This document shows positions 1-9,029 of a DNA stretch of 64,000 nt, in pieces. The notes under the pieces are model-generated. The model had not been told where the DNA came from and did not search any database. It saw only the letters and a program-made list of their open reading frames with translations. Within the stretch, counting starts at the first letter, position 1. Each line of letters starts with the position of its first letter. The stretch spans positions 1-64,000 of the forward strand of contig NZ_JAGYHF010000004.1 of the NCBI RefSeq assembly GCF_018336155.1. The letters are read 5' to 3'. The DNA comes from Pseudomonas rustica (GTDB lineage Bacteria > Pseudomonadota > Gammaproteobacteria > Pseudomonadales > Pseudomonadaceae). The position numbers and the translations under genes are program-made.

Positions 1-28
1 TGGTCAGGCGACATCTTTATTGAATGCA

Positions 29-195
29 CCACCGCTTTCGCGAGCAAGCTCACTCCCACAGGTTCTTTGTCGCCCGCCTATTCGGCGATCACCGCTGAAC
101 CCTGTGGGAGCGGGCTTGCTGGCGAAGGCGTCTGGTCAGGCGACATCTTTATTGGATGCACCACCGCTTTCGCGAGCAGGCTCACTCCCACAGGT
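29..195. repeat. REPIN/REP cluster
   Basis: Three copies of the Pseudomonas REP core (CTTTCGCGAGCA...CTCCCACA and its complement) lie at about 29-60, 101-128 and 162-195 in alternating orientation. The two outer copies sit in near-identical flanks starting GGTCAGGCGACATCTTTATT, which suggests a local duplication. Nothing coding is supported here. Confidence 0.85.
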
Positions 196-232
196 TTGTG
201 TGTCGCCCACCTATTTGGCGACCACCGCTGGA

Positions 233-318
233 TCCTGTAGGAGCTGCGGCACGCTGCGATCTTTTGATCTTGATCTGAAAAGGTCAAAAGATCGCAGCAT
301 GCCGTAGTTCCTGCAAGG
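233..318. repeat. Long palindromic repeat with GATCTTTTGA core
   Basis: The outer arms (CTGTAGGAGCTGC... and its imperfect complement) and the inner arms (GCTGCGATCTTTTGA / TCAAAAGATCGCAGC) make a long imperfect hairpin. A better preserved relative lies at 22722-22799, so this is a dispersed family distinct from the REPIN family. It ends about 90 bp before rlhA; a role in rlhA expression is not shown. Confidence 0.8.
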
Positions 319-408
319 GCCCGGTGCCATCGGGCAGCACGGGCGTGCCGGGCGCGCGTTTCGGGGGTAGAATGCGCGCCTAACCGTGACAGCCTGACTA
401 AAAAAACT

Positions 409-2397
409 ATGTCCTTGCCCAAGCATCATCTGGAATTGCTCAGCCCTGCCCGCGATGTCGCCATCGCCCGTGAGGCGATCCTGCACGGCGCCGACGCCGT
501 GTACATCGGCGGCCCGAGCTTCGGTGCGCGCCACAACGCCTGCAACGAAGTCGGTGAAATCGCCGAGCTGGTCGAATTCGCCCGCCGTTATCACGCGCGC
601 ATTTTCACCACCATCAACACCATCCTGCACGACAACGAACTGGAACCGGCGCGCAAGCTGATCCATCAGTTGTACGACGCTGGTGTCGACGCGCTGATCG
701 TTCAGGATCTGGGTGTGATGGAGCTGGATATTCCGCCGATCGAGCTGCACGCCTCGACCCAGACCGACATCCGCACCCTTGAGCGAGCGAAGTTCCTCGA
801 TCAGGCCGGCTTCTCGCAGTTGGTATTGGCCCGTGAGCTGAACCTGCAAGAAATCCGCGCAATCGCCGACGAAACCGACGCTGCCATCGAATTCTTCATC
901 CATGGCGCGTTGTGCGTGGCCTTCTCCGGCCAATGCAACATCTCCCACGCGCAGACCGGGCGCAGCGCCAACCGTGGCGACTGTTCGCAAGCCTGCCGTT
1001 TGCCGTACACCCTCAAAGATGAAAAGGGTGGCGTGATTGCCTACGAAAAACACCTGCTGTCGATGAAAGACAACAACCAGAGCGCCAACATCCGCGCGCT
1101 GGTCGAGGCCGGCGTGCGTTCGTTCAAGATCGAAGGTCGCTACAAGGACATGGGCTATGTGAAAAACATCACCGCCTACTACCGCCAGCGCCTCGACGAC
1201 GTGCTCGAAGACCGCCCGGATCTGGCCCGCGCTTCCAGCGGCCGCACCGCGCACTTCTTCCTGCCTGACCCGGAAAAAACCTTCCACCGTGGCAGCACCG
1301 ATTACTTCGTAACCGATCGCAAGATCGACATTGGCGCTTTCGACTCGCCGACCTTCACCGGCCTGCCGGTGGGCACCGTCGAGAAAGTCGGCAAACGCGA
1401 CATGCAGGTCATCACCCACGAGCCACTGTCCAACGGCGACGGTTTGAACGTGCTGGTGAAACGCGAAGTGGTCGGTTTCCGCGCCAACATCGCTGAAGCC
1501 AAAGGCGAGTTCGAAGAAGACGGCGAGAAGCGCTATCGCTATCGCGTCGAGCCGAACGAAATGCCCGAAGGCCTGTTCAAGCTGCGTCCGAATCACCCGC
1601 TCAATCGCAACCTCGACCACAACTGGCAACAGGCGCTGCAAAAGACCTCGTCCGAACGTCGCGTCGCCCTGAGCTGGGTCGCACGTCTGCGTGAAGAACA
1701 GCTGGAAGTCACCGCCACCAGTGAAGAAGGCATCAGCGCCAGCGTCACCCTCAACGGCCCGTTCGGTGTGGCCAACAAGCCTGAGCAAGCGCTGGAACAG
1801 TTACGCGATCTGCTCGGCCAACTCGGCACCACGCAGTACCACGCCACCGACATCAAACTCGATGCGCCGCAAGCGTTCTTCATCCCCAACTCGCAGCTCA
1901 AAGCCTTGCGCCGTGAAGTGATCGAAGCCCTGACCGCCGCGCGTGTCGCCGCTCACCCACGTGGCGGCCGTAAAGCCGAAACCACTCCGCCGCCGGTGTA
2001 CCCGGATTCGCACCTGACCTTTCTTGCCAACGTCTACAACCAGAAGGCGCGCGACTTCTACCACCGCCACGGCGTGAAGCTGATCGACGCGGCGTATGAA
2101 GCTCACGAAGAGCCGGGCGAAGTGCCGGTGATGATCACCAAGCACTGCCTGCGCTTCTCCTTCAACCTGTGCCCGAAACAGGCGAAAGGCGTGACCGGCG
2201 TGCGCACCAAAGTCGCGCCGATGCAGTTGATCCACGGCGATGAAGTGTTGACGCTGAAGTTCGATTGCAAGCCGTGCGAGATGCACATCATCGGCAAGAT
2301 GAAAGGCCACATCCTCAACCTGCCGCAACCGGGCAGCGTGGTCGGCCACATCAGCCCCGAAGACCTGATGAAAACCATTCCGCGCGCACCGCACTGA
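409..2397 (+). CDS. rlhA: 23S rRNA 5-hydroxycytidine C2501 synthase (U32 family)
   Basis: This 662-residue protein matches E. coli RlhA (YdcP, 653 aa) over its whole length as I recall that sequence. The N-terminal U32 peptidase-like domain starts with ELLSPARD and contains HGADAVYIGG, CVAFSGQCNISHAQTGRSANRG and SFKIEGRYKDMGYV. A collagenase-like insert and the C-terminal KFDCKPCEMH motif follow. RlhA hydroxylates C2501 of 23S rRNA; the conserved cysteines (about residues 171, 178, 194, 198) belong to the family. At 662 residues it fits RlhA, not the shorter paralogue TrhP/YegQ (about 450). The gene stands alone, and the start is the first ATG after the upstream repeats. Confidence 0.93.
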   Translation: MSLPKHHLELLSPARDVAIAREAILHGADAVYIGGPSFGARHNACNEVGEIAELVEFARRYHARIFTTINTILHDNELEPARKLIHQLYDAGVDALIVQDLGVMELDIPPIELHASTQTDIRTLERAKFLDQAGFSQLVLARELNLQEIRAIADETDAAIEFFIHGALCVAFSGQCNISHAQTGRSANRGDCSQACRLPYTLKDEKGGVIAYEKHLLSMKDNNQSANIRALVEAGVRSFKIEGRYKDMGYVKNITAYYRQRLDDVLEDRPDLARASSGRTAHFFLPDPEKTFHRGSTDYFVTDRKIDIGAFDSPTFTGLPVGTVEKVGKRDMQVITHEPLSNGDGLNVLVKREVVGFRANIAEAKGEFEEDGEKRYRYRVEPNEMPEGLFKLRPNHPLNRNLDHNWQQALQKTSSERRVALSWVARLREEQLEVTATSEEGISASVTLNGPFGVANKPEQALEQLRDLLGQLGTTQYHATDIKLDAPQAFFIPNSQLKALRREVIEALTAARVAAHPRGGRKAETTPPPVYPDSHLTFLANVYNQKARDFYHRHGVKLIDAAYEAHEEPGEVPVMITKHCLRFSFNLCPKQAKGVTGVRTKVAPMQLIHGDEVLTLKFDCKPCEMHIIGKMKGHILNLPQPGSVVGHISPEDLMKTIPRAPH

Positions 2398-2467
2398 GTG
2401 GACGGCGTACGCGGTGCTTCGGCGCCGCGCACGCCCGTATCACCAAGCCTGGCCAAATCGCAGGCAT

Positions 2468-2505
2468 AAAAAAACGCCAACTTCTTGCGAAGTTGGCGTT
2501 TTTTT
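2468..2505. terminator. Bidirectional rho-independent terminator
   Basis: A perfect 10-bp stem (CGCCAACTTC / GAAGTTGGCG, loop TTGC) is flanked by seven A on the left and seven T on the right. It can end rlhA on the plus strand and the tRNA-Gln transcript on the minus strand. Confidence 0.92.
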
Positions 2506-2511
2506 CGAATA

Positions 2512-2586
2512 TGGCAGGGGCGGCTGGATTCGAACCAACGCATGGCAGGATCAAAACCTGCTGCCTTACCGCTTGGCGACGCCCCT
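2512..2586 (-). tRNA. tRNA-Gln (anticodon TTG)
   Basis: The minus strand reads as a 75-nt tRNA. The 7-bp acceptor stem is AGGGGCG/CGCCCCT, the D arm holds GCCAAGCGGTAAGGC, the anticodon loop is TTTTGAT with anticodon TTG, the T arm has GGTTCGAATCC, and G plus encoded CCA closes it. The body resembles E. coli tRNA-Gln. The bidirectional terminator lies 6 bp downstream. The 127 bp between it and the next gene (2587-2713) should hold its promoter; I did not assign boxes. Confidence 0.96.
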
Positions 2587-2713
2587 ACTGCTCTTTCCAG
2601 CTACTTCGTTATGTTCGCTGTGAGAACGGGGCGCAATTTACCAAGGTTTATTCACTTTGGGAAGCACGAACTGAAATATTTTTTGTTTTAAAACAGAGAC
2701 TTCCAAAACGCGC

Positions 2714-3739
2714 CTATTTCACCAGACGCTTTTCCTTTGAAGGCCGGTAACCAAAGAACGCGCTGTAGCACTTGCTGAAATGGCTCGGCGAGACAAAACC
2801 GCAGGCCACCAGCACTTCAACCTGCGACAACTCGGTGTGCTGCAACAAACGCCGCGCTTCGGTAATCCGCAGTTCCAGGTAATAGCGCTGCGGTGTGGTG
2901 CCCAGTTGTTCCTTGAACAATCGCTCCAGTTGCCGACGCGAGCGCCCGGCGTACACCGCCAGTTGTTCCAGCTCCAGCGGCTCTTCCAGATTGGCGTCCA
3001 TCAGCTTCACCACTTCACGCAGCGGCGCACTGACGCAGATGTTCTCGTCAGGCTTGATCCGCCGGTAACGCGATTCCTCAAACGCCAGAATGTCTTCGAT
3101 GCCTTCAACCAGCGCCTTGCCGTGCAGGCTTTTGATCCAGTCCAGCGCCATGTGGAAAGCACCTGATGGACTCGACGCCGTGAGCCGATCGCGATCGATC
3201 ACATACGGTTCGCTGCTGACGTGGGTGGCTTTGGCGATTTCGGTCAGTGCCGGGCGATGCTCCGGGTGGATCGCGCAACGATAGCCATCGAGCAATCCGG
3301 CGCGGCCGAGAAACCACGAACCATTCCACAAACCGGCGAGACTGACGCCCCGCTCCGCCGCCGCTTTGAGCAGGTGAATAAACTCGTCACTCGCGCGTAG
3401 CTCGGTGCGATAACCGCCGCACACCACCAGCAGATCCAGCTCTTCAAGCGCTGCCAGATCAAGACGCGCATCCGGCCGAATTACCAGCCCCAGATCACTG
3501 ACCACTTCGCCGTCGCCCAAGCCGAACGTGCGCGAGGCAAACAGCCCCGGGCGCAGCAGATTGGTGGTCACCACCGTGTCCAGCGCCTGGGTAAACGCCG
3601 GCAGCGAAAAGTGTTCCAGCAGCAGAAAACCGGTACGGGTCAGGCGCGGGCTATCAGCGCTTTGCTCATTCAGATAGCGGAGGTTTTTCCCCTTCATGCC
3701 TCCGCTGAATTGGCGTCGTTCGATCAAGTTTTGTTCCAT
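2714..3739 (-). CDS. GlxA-type AraC family regulator (DJ-1/PfpI plus HTH_18)
   Basis: This 341-residue protein has an N-terminal DJ-1/PfpI-like sensing domain (about 35-205, with LDLLVVCGGY and LAGLWNGSWFLGRAG) and a C-terminal AraC DNA-binding domain (about 235-335, with LAVYAGRSRRQLERLFKEQL and VACGFVSPSHFSKCY). This layout is that of the GlxA/CdhR/ArgR-type regulators, many of which respond to quaternary amines, arginine or other amino acids. It sits downstream of, and on the same strand as, the agmatine genes, 50 bp from the exported agmatine deiminase, so polyamine or arginine sensing is plausible. The actual effector is not known. Confidence 0.85.
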   Translation of the reverse strand: MEQNLIERRQFSGGMKGKNLRYLNEQSADSPRLTRTGFLLLEHFSLPAFTQALDTVVTTNLLRPGLFASRTFGLGDGEVVSDLGLVIRPDARLDLAALEELDLLVVCGGYRTELRASDEFIHLLKAAAERGVSLAGLWNGSWFLGRAGLLDGYRCAIHPEHRPALTEIAKATHVSSEPYVIDRDRLTASSPSGAFHMALDWIKSLHGKALVEGIEDILAFEESRYRRIKPDENICVSAPLREVVKLMDANLEEPLELEQLAVYAGRSRRQLERLFKEQLGTTPQRYYLELRITEARRLLQHTELSQVEVLVACGFVSPSHFSKCYSAFFGYRPSKEKRLVK

Positions 3740-3789
3740 CGGTCATGTTGTTATGCGCCGATAGTTGGCTTGATCCGCGAAAGAGTCAA

Positions 3790-4911
3790 TCACGCCTGTG
3801 GTTGATGGCTGGTTACGCAGTGAATCCCGCCGCCACCGGCCGCGATGGCATCAATGTTCAGCAGCACGATGTCGCGATCCGGGTACAGCTCGGACAGCAG
3901 ATCGAAGGCCTTCTTGTCCGCGGCTTTGTCACCGAACTCCGGGGCGATGATCGCGCCGTTGATCACGAAGTAGTTGATGTAGCCGGCAGCGAAGTCCGGG
4001 TTGTTTTTGCTGAACTTGCTTTTGCGCGGATTGAGTGGCGGCGAAATCGTGTGGATCTGCAATTTGCGCCCGTCAGCATCGGTGGCGTTCTTGAGGATGT
4101 CCAGGTGCGCCAGCGTGACCTTGTGATCGTAGGATTCAGGGTCGGTGTCGAGGTTGGCGATCACCACGCCTGGCCTGATGAAGCGCGCGTAGAAATCGAC
4201 GTGAGCATCGGTGATGTCCTTGCCCTTGATCCCCGGCAGCCAGATGATTTTGCGCAGGCCCAGACGCTCTTTCAGTTCCGCTTCGACGTCGGCCTTGCTC
4301 CAGTCCGGATTGCGATTGCGGTTGATCCAGCTGCTCTCGGTCATGATCCCGGTGCCGTGGCCATCGACTTCGATAGCACCTCCCTCACCCGTCAACTCAC
4401 TGCGGATATAGGTCGCTTGTGCGCCGTTGGACACGAGCGCGGCGATTTTCGCGTCTTTGCTGTGCTGCTGTTTATCGCCCCAACCGTTGAAGTTGAAATC
4501 CACCGCGCCCAATCCGCCCTCGTCGCCGATGACAAAGTTGGCGCCGATATCGCGCATCCAGATGTCGTCCAGCGCCGTGGTGACGTAGGTGATGTTGCGG
4601 GTGCCACAAAATTCTTCGGCAATGCTGCGCTCGTTCTGGCGGCAGAACACCGTGACCGGCTCATATTTGGCGATGGCACGGGCGATGCGGCCGAGGGCTT
4701 CCTGGACGTCTTCGGTGAAGTCTTCCCAGATCGCGTCCTGCGCGCCGAAAGCGATGTAGGCGCGTTCGTGCTTGTCGCCTTCGTCGGGCATGAACCAGCG
4801 CCCCTGAGCGGCCGCAAACACCTTGCCCGGCGACAGACCGAGGCCCATGAACGCAGCGCCCACACCGGCGGCAACGGTGACTTGTTTGATGAACTCACGA
4901 CGAGTCGACAT
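3790..4911 (-). CDS. Tat-exported agmatine deiminase family protein
   Basis: This 373-residue protein begins MSTRREFIKQ, a twin-arginine motif, followed by a hydrophobic stretch and a likely cleavage near FAAAQG (about 33-37). The mature part is a porphyromonas-type peptidyl-arginine/agmatine deiminase. It keeps the catalytic Cys in GGGGIHCVT near the C-terminus and the His/Asp region in DITDAHVDFYARF. These enzymes convert agmatine to N-carbamoylputrescine and ammonia. Export implies the reaction, or a related guanidine hydrolysis, takes place in the periplasm. It lies 49 bp after a PotF-like binding protein gene, and cytoplasmic AguA is encoded in the same block, so this is a second, compartmentalised copy. 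Substrate is inferred from family only. Confidence 0.85.
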   Translation of the reverse strand: MSTRREFIKQVTVAAGVGAAFMGLGLSPGKVFAAAQGRWFMPDEGDKHERAYIAFGAQDAIWEDFTEDVQEALGRIARAIAKYEPVTVFCRQNERSIAEEFCGTRNITYVTTALDDIWMRDIGANFVIGDEGGLGAVDFNFNGWGDKQQHSKDAKIAALVSNGAQATYIRSELTGEGGAIEVDGHGTGIMTESSWINRNRNPDWSKADVEAELKERLGLRKIIWLPGIKGKDITDAHVDFYARFIRPGVVIANLDTDPESYDHKVTLAHLDILKNATDADGRKLQIHTISPPLNPRKSKFSKNNPDFAAGYINYFVINGAIIAPEFGDKAADKKAFDLLSELYPDRDIVLLNIDAIAAGGGGIHCVTSHQPQA

Positions 4912-4960
4912 GCAGTGTATTCCTGTAAAAACCAGGGCCGGCGAACGCGCCGGCCGTGGA

Positions 4961-6064
4961 TCATTGGCCAGTGGCAGTTTTGAATTTAGTCCAGGTACGC
5001 ATGCGTGCGCGCATGTCGGCCTGAGGGATGTCTTTGCCCGGGATCAAACGCGCATAGGTCGCTTCGTCGAGGTAGATGTCCGGGTTGTCGCGCATGCTTG
5101 CATCGACACTCGCCCGCGCCTTGGCGTTGGACGTCGGGTAACCGGTGAAATTGCTGATCGCCGCCATGTTCGCCGGGCGCATGACAAAGTTGATAAACGC
5201 ATAGGCGTATTCCGGGTGTCTGGCGTCGACCGGAATGGCCATGGTGTCCATCCACACCGTGGTGCCCTCGCGAGGGACGCGGTACTGAAACTTCGTGTGC
5301 TTGCCGGCGCTGTCCGAGGTGCGCTGGGCTTGAGTCATGTCGCCGCTGTAACCCAGCGACAGGCACAGGTTGCCGTTGACCAGATCGGTCACCGGTTGCG
5401 ACTGGAATTTGCGGATGTACGGACGCAGCCTCATCAATAATTCACTGGCTGCTGCCAGATCCTCGGCTTTGCCGCTGCGCGGATCGCGACCGAGGTAATT
5501 GAGCACCACCGCCAGCGCTTCGTCCGGCGAATCGATCATCGAAATTCCGCAGTCGGCAAACTTCGCCGCCAGCTCCGGTTTGAACAACATGTCGAGGCTG
5601 TTGACCGGCGCATCAGCCATGCGCTTTTTGATCTCTTCCTCGTTGTAGGTCAGGCCGATGGTGCCCCAGGTATACGGCACCGTGGCTTTGCTGGAGTGCT
5701 CGTAGTGGCTGCGCAGTTTCTGCAAACCGGGCTCGATGTCGGCCAGTTCCGTCAGCTTCGATTGATCCAGCGGCATCAGGCTGCCGGCGCGCATCAAGCG
5801 CTCGGCCACGGTGTCGCCGGGGAAGATCAGGTCGTACCCGCTGCCGCCGGAGAGCATCTTCGCTTCGAGGGTTTCGCTGCCGTCCATGACGTCGTAAATA
5901 ACTTTGATCCCGGTCTCGGCGGTAAAGCGGCTCAGCGTGTCTTCGGCAAAATAATCGGCCCAGTTGTAGAGGCGGAGGGTTTTGTCTTCGGCGTGCAGCG
6001 ACGGCATTACGCAGATCAGGGCCAGGCCCATCGCGCCGAGCAATCGTTTGTGGTGGGTAACCAT
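4961..6064 (-). CDS. PotF-like polyamine ABC transporter substrate-binding protein
   Basis: The start used is ATG at 6064, which gives a clean signal peptide (MVTHHKRLLGAM... to SLHAEDK) and an AGGGG ribosome site; an upstream ATG at 6094 would add ten residues that spoil the signal. The 367-residue protein has the family opening LRLYNWADYF, then GYDLIFPGD and VWMDTMAIP, as in periplasmic putrescine/spermidine-binding proteins PotF/PotD. No potGHI genes follow, so it is an orphan binding protein working with permeases elsewhere or in signalling. Its start lies 1 nt from the restored aguB stop (TGACATGG), which points to translational coupling in an aguA-aguB-potF operon. Exact ligand unknown. 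Confidence 0.86.
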   Translation of the reverse strand: MVTHHKRLLGAMGLALICVMPSLHAEDKTLRLYNWADYFAEDTLSRFTAETGIKVIYDVMDGSETLEAKMLSGGSGYDLIFPGDTVAERLMRAGSLMPLDQSKLTELADIEPGLQKLRSHYEHSSKATVPYTWGTIGLTYNEEEIKKRMADAPVNSLDMLFKPELAAKFADCGISMIDSPDEALAVVLNYLGRDPRSGKAEDLAAASELLMRLRPYIRKFQSQPVTDLVNGNLCLSLGYSGDMTQAQRTSDSAGKHTKFQYRVPREGTTVWMDTMAIPVDARHPEYAYAFINFVMRPANMAAISNFTGYPTSNAKARASVDASMRDNPDIYLDEATYARLIPGKDIPQADMRARMRTWTKFKTATGQ

Positions 6065-6065
6065 G

Positions 6066-6973
6066 TCAAACCCCTTGAGTGTTCCAGCGTGCATGAAGGT
6101 GGCGACCGTCCTGACTCAGCAGCGGCCCATACATTTCCGGACGACGATCGCGGTAGATGCCCCAACTCAAACGTTCTTCACGCATGGCCGCCAGATCGAC
6201 GCTTTGCAGTAAAAAGCCAGTGCTGTCACGGTCGGCTGTGGCGAGTAACTGGCCCTGTGATCGCTGATGAACGAGGAACCGTAGAAGCTCATTTGCAGGC
6301 TCGAATCGGTGGTCGCGGTTTCGCGCCCGACGCGGTTCGACGCCACCACCGGCAGCAGATTGGCAGCGGCGTGGCCACGCATGGTCATCTGCCAATGGTC
6401 GCGGGAATCCAGCGCCGCGCAGCCCGGTTCCGAGCCGATGGCGGTCGGATACAGCAGCACTTCAGCACCCATCAACGCCAGGCAACGCGCGGTTTCCGGG
6501 AACCACTGATCCCAACAGATACCCACGCCGAGACGGCCGAACGCGGTGTCCCAGACTTTGAAACCGGTGTCGCCGGGGCTGAAATATTCCTTCTCCTGAT
6601 AGCCGATGGCGTTGGGGATGTGCGTCTTGCGATACACGCCCAACAAGCGCCCGTCGGCATCGGCCACGCTCAACGAATTGAAGTACGCGTTGCCGGCCTT
6701 CTCGAACCAGCTCAGCGGCAACACCACGCCCAACTCGCGGGCCAGTGCGGCGAAACGTGCGAGCACGCGGCTGTCGCGATACTCCTCGGCCAACGCCATG
6801 TGTTTATGGCTTTGTTCGATGCAGAAGTACGGCGTGGCGAACAGTTCCTGCAAGAGGATCACTTGCGCGCCCTGCTTCGCCGCATCACGGACGAGTTGCT
6901 CGGCACGATCAAGGTTGCCGGGTAAATCCCAGGTGCACGGCATCTGGGTGGTAGCAATGGTCAGCGTTGTCAT
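6066..6973 (-). pseudogene. aguB: N-carbamoylputrescine amidase, frameshifted
   Basis: AguB hydrolyses N-carbamoylputrescine to putrescine, CO2 and ammonia. The first frame (start 6973) encodes a nitrilase-superfamily enzyme with the Glu-Lys-Cys triad in LLQELF, YRKTHIP and GICWDQWFPE. After GSSFISDHR the frame runs into unrelated residues and stops at 6167. The neighbouring minus frame continues exactly where needed (GQLLATADRDSTGF... to MYGPLL) and stops at 6066. Adding one G to the run read AGGGCC on the minus strand (C run at 6253-6255) restores a protein of about 302 residues, near the usual 290-300. All triad residues precede the shift, but the lost C-terminus forms part of the fold. 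It may be a real mutation or a sequencing error. The start lies 4 nt after the aguA stop. Confidence 0.88.
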
Positions 6974-6977
6974 GGTT

Positions 6978-8030
6978 TCAACCCTTCACCGGCCAGGCTG
7001 GCTGCTGCTGGGTGATGCAATGCACACCGCCACCGCCGTGCGCCAGATGGTTGATCTGCACCGGCACCACTTCGCGCCCGGGGAAGACTTTTTCCAGCAC
7101 GTTCGCCGCGACGTTGTCCGCCTCGATGCCATAGGCCGGCATGATGATCGCGCCGTTGGCGATGTAGAAATTGGTGTACGAGGCGCAGAACACTTCCGCT
7201 TCGCTGTCGACCGCGTCGGTGGCTTCGAACAGTTCGATCAGCGCGAATTTGCGTCCTTGCGCATCGGTGGCCAGCTCCAGCGCTCGACGGTTTTCCCGCG
7301 CCACTTCGGCGTACACCGACGATTGATCGTGCGTCGCGTCGACCAGCAACACACCGGGACGGGCGAAGGCGCAGACGCCGTCAACGTGGCCATCGGTCAT
7401 GTCGCCGGTGACGTAATCCGGATCGCCCGGCAGCCAGATGGTTTTCTTCACGCCGAGCAGGCGGCTGAAGATCTCTTCCATCTCGGCTTTGCTCATGCCC
7501 GGGTTGCGATTGGGGTTGAGCAGCACCGATTCGGTGGTGATCAGCGTGCCTTCGCCATCGACATGAATCGCCCCGCCTTCGTTGCTCAGCGGCGTGCCAA
7601 AGCATTCCAGACCGAGGTGATTGAGCGCGCGGCGCGCCAGGCTTTCGTCCAGATCGTGCGCCGACTTGCCGCCCCAGGCGTTGAAGCGCCAGCTCACGCC
7701 AGCCAGGCCTTGCTGTGGGTGGCAGACAAACGTCGGGCCGGAGTCGCGGCACCAACTGTCATTCACCGCCAACGGGATCAGTTCGATGTTCGGCCCGCAC
7801 AAGGCTTTGGCGCTGGCAATGGCCGATGGATCGACCACCAGTTTCACCGGCTCAAACCGAGCGATGGCATTGGCGACGCGAGCGAAATCTTCCTGCACCT
7901 GCGCCAGCGTCACGCGCCAACCGGATTCCCACAACGTCTGGTTGTGCGGCCAGACCATCCACGTCGCGGCATGGGTCACCCACTCTGCCGGCATCATCCA
8001 GGCGCTGTTTTTATTGTCGTTGTGCTGCAT
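6978..8030 (-). CDS. aguA: Agmatine deiminase (cytoplasmic)
   Basis: This 350-residue protein has no signal peptide and carries the agmatine deiminase motifs: MPAEWVTHAATWMVWPHN at the N-terminus, SWCRDSGPTF, FNAWGGK, the NEGGAIHVDGEGT block, GDMTDGHVDG with catalytic His/Asp, and GGGGVHCITQQQP with the catalytic Cys. It converts agmatine to N-carbamoylputrescine plus ammonia. It heads a minus-strand operon with aguB and a polyamine-binding protein. In P. aeruginosa aguBA is controlled by a TetR-type regulator; here a LysR gene is divergent instead. The ATG at 8030 was chosen because the family starts close to it. Confidence 0.93.
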   Translation of the reverse strand: MQHNDNKNSAWMMPAEWVTHAATWMVWPHNQTLWESGWRVTLAQVQEDFARVANAIARFEPVKLVVDPSAIASAKALCGPNIELIPLAVNDSWCRDSGPTFVCHPQQGLAGVSWRFNAWGGKSAHDLDESLARRALNHLGLECFGTPLSNEGGAIHVDGEGTLITTESVLLNPNRNPGMSKAEMEEIFSRLLGVKKTIWLPGDPDYVTGDMTDGHVDGVCAFARPGVLLVDATHDQSSVYAEVARENRRALELATDAQGRKFALIELFEATDAVDSEAEVFCASYTNFYIANGAIIMPAYGIEADNVAANVLEKVFPGREVVPVQINHLAHGGGGVHCITQQQPAWPVKG

Positions 8031-8141
8031 GATAAGCCTCGTTAGTTAAGCCACTGTGTTCAATGCGCTTATGCTACGGGCCGTAAAATCGGCAAACAAA
8101 CGATGGATTTAGCAGACAATTGATTAGCGGAGCTTATCGAT

Positions 8142-9029
8142 ATGCTTAAACACTGGCCGCCGCTCAGCTCCCTGCGCGGCTTCGAAGCGGCCGCTCGACT
8201 GGGCAGTTTTCACAAGGCCGCTGAAGAGCTGAGCCTGACGCAGTCGGCGATCAGCCAGCAGATCCGCAGCCTTGAAGCGTATCTGGAGCAGCCGCTGTTT
8301 TTTCGCAGCGGACGCAGCGTGGCGCTGACCGATGCCGGCCACGATTTGCTCAGCACCACCCAGGCCATGCTGCAGCAATTGGCGGTGGGGATTCGCCGTT
8401 TGGGCCAGTATCAAAAGCCCAATCAACTGGTGCTCAACACCACACCGGCGTTTGCCCGGCACTGGTTGTTGCCGCGCCTGGCGGATTTCCGCGCGCTGCA
8501 CCCTGAGGTTGATCTGTGGATTTACAGCACCGACGAAGTGCCGGACATGGCCACGCAAACCATCGATCTGGCGGTGCGCGACGACATCAGTTCACAGGCT
8601 GAATGCAGCTTCAAAGTGCTGCACGCCGATCGCCTCTATCCGGCGTGTCATCCGAGCGTTTTGGCGCTGACGGCGCCACAGCGCACCACATTGCATGGCG
8701 AGCGGGAAATGGATTGGAGCCATTGGGCGGTCGAGGCCGGAATCGATGTCGGCCAGCAGGATCAGGGCCTGAATTTCTCCGATCCGGGATTGCTGCTGGA
8801 CGCCGCGTGTTCGGGGCTTGGCATCGCGCTGGTGAGCCAGTTGCTCAGCCGTCAGGCGCGGGCTGACGGCGTGTTGCAACCGCTGGTGGAAGACAGCATT
8901 CGGGGGCCGAATTGGGCGTTGCTGACCCACCGCGACAGTGAACAGGATCCCATGGCGAAAAGCTTTAGCGCGTGGCTATCGGTCAATTTGAACCCACACT
9001 CAGACGACGGAGAACACGCCGGCGCCTAA
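8142..9029 (+). CDS. LysR family regulator (GcvA-like), divergent from aguA
   Basis: This 295-residue protein opens with WPPLSSLRGFEAAARLGSFHKAAEEL and the LTQSAISQQI helix, the N-terminal winged HTH typical of GcvA-like LysR proteins, followed by a type 2 periplasmic-binding-like effector domain (about 92-290). Its start is 111 bp from aguA on the opposite strand, the usual arrangement for a LysR regulator and its target, so control of the agmatine operon is the simplest inference. The last 30 bp overlap the end of the convergent radical SAM gene. Confidence 0.88.
   Translation: MLKHWPPLSSLRGFEAAARLGSFHKAAEELSLTQSAISQQIRSLEAYLEQPLFFRSGRSVALTDAGHDLLSTTQAMLQQLAVGIRRLGQYQKPNQLVLNTTPAFARHWLLPRLADFRALHPEVDLWIYSTDEVPDMATQTIDLAVRDDISSQAECSFKVLHADRLYPACHPSVLALTAPQRTTLHGEREMDWSHWAVEAGIDVGQQDQGLNFSDPGLLLDAACSGLGIALVSQLLSRQARADGVLQPLVEDSIRGPNWALLTHRDSEQDPMAKSFSAWLSVNLNPHSDDGEHAGA

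Noticed and set aside
211..1788. A 525-codon minus-strand open frame antisense to rlhA
   Set aside because: It is a shadow of the GC-rich rlhA frame, with no recognisable domain and residues spread like a reading-frame artefact.
3745..4983. A 412-codon plus-strand frame over the Tat deiminase gene
   Set aside because: Shadow of the deiminase coding frame; no family motif.
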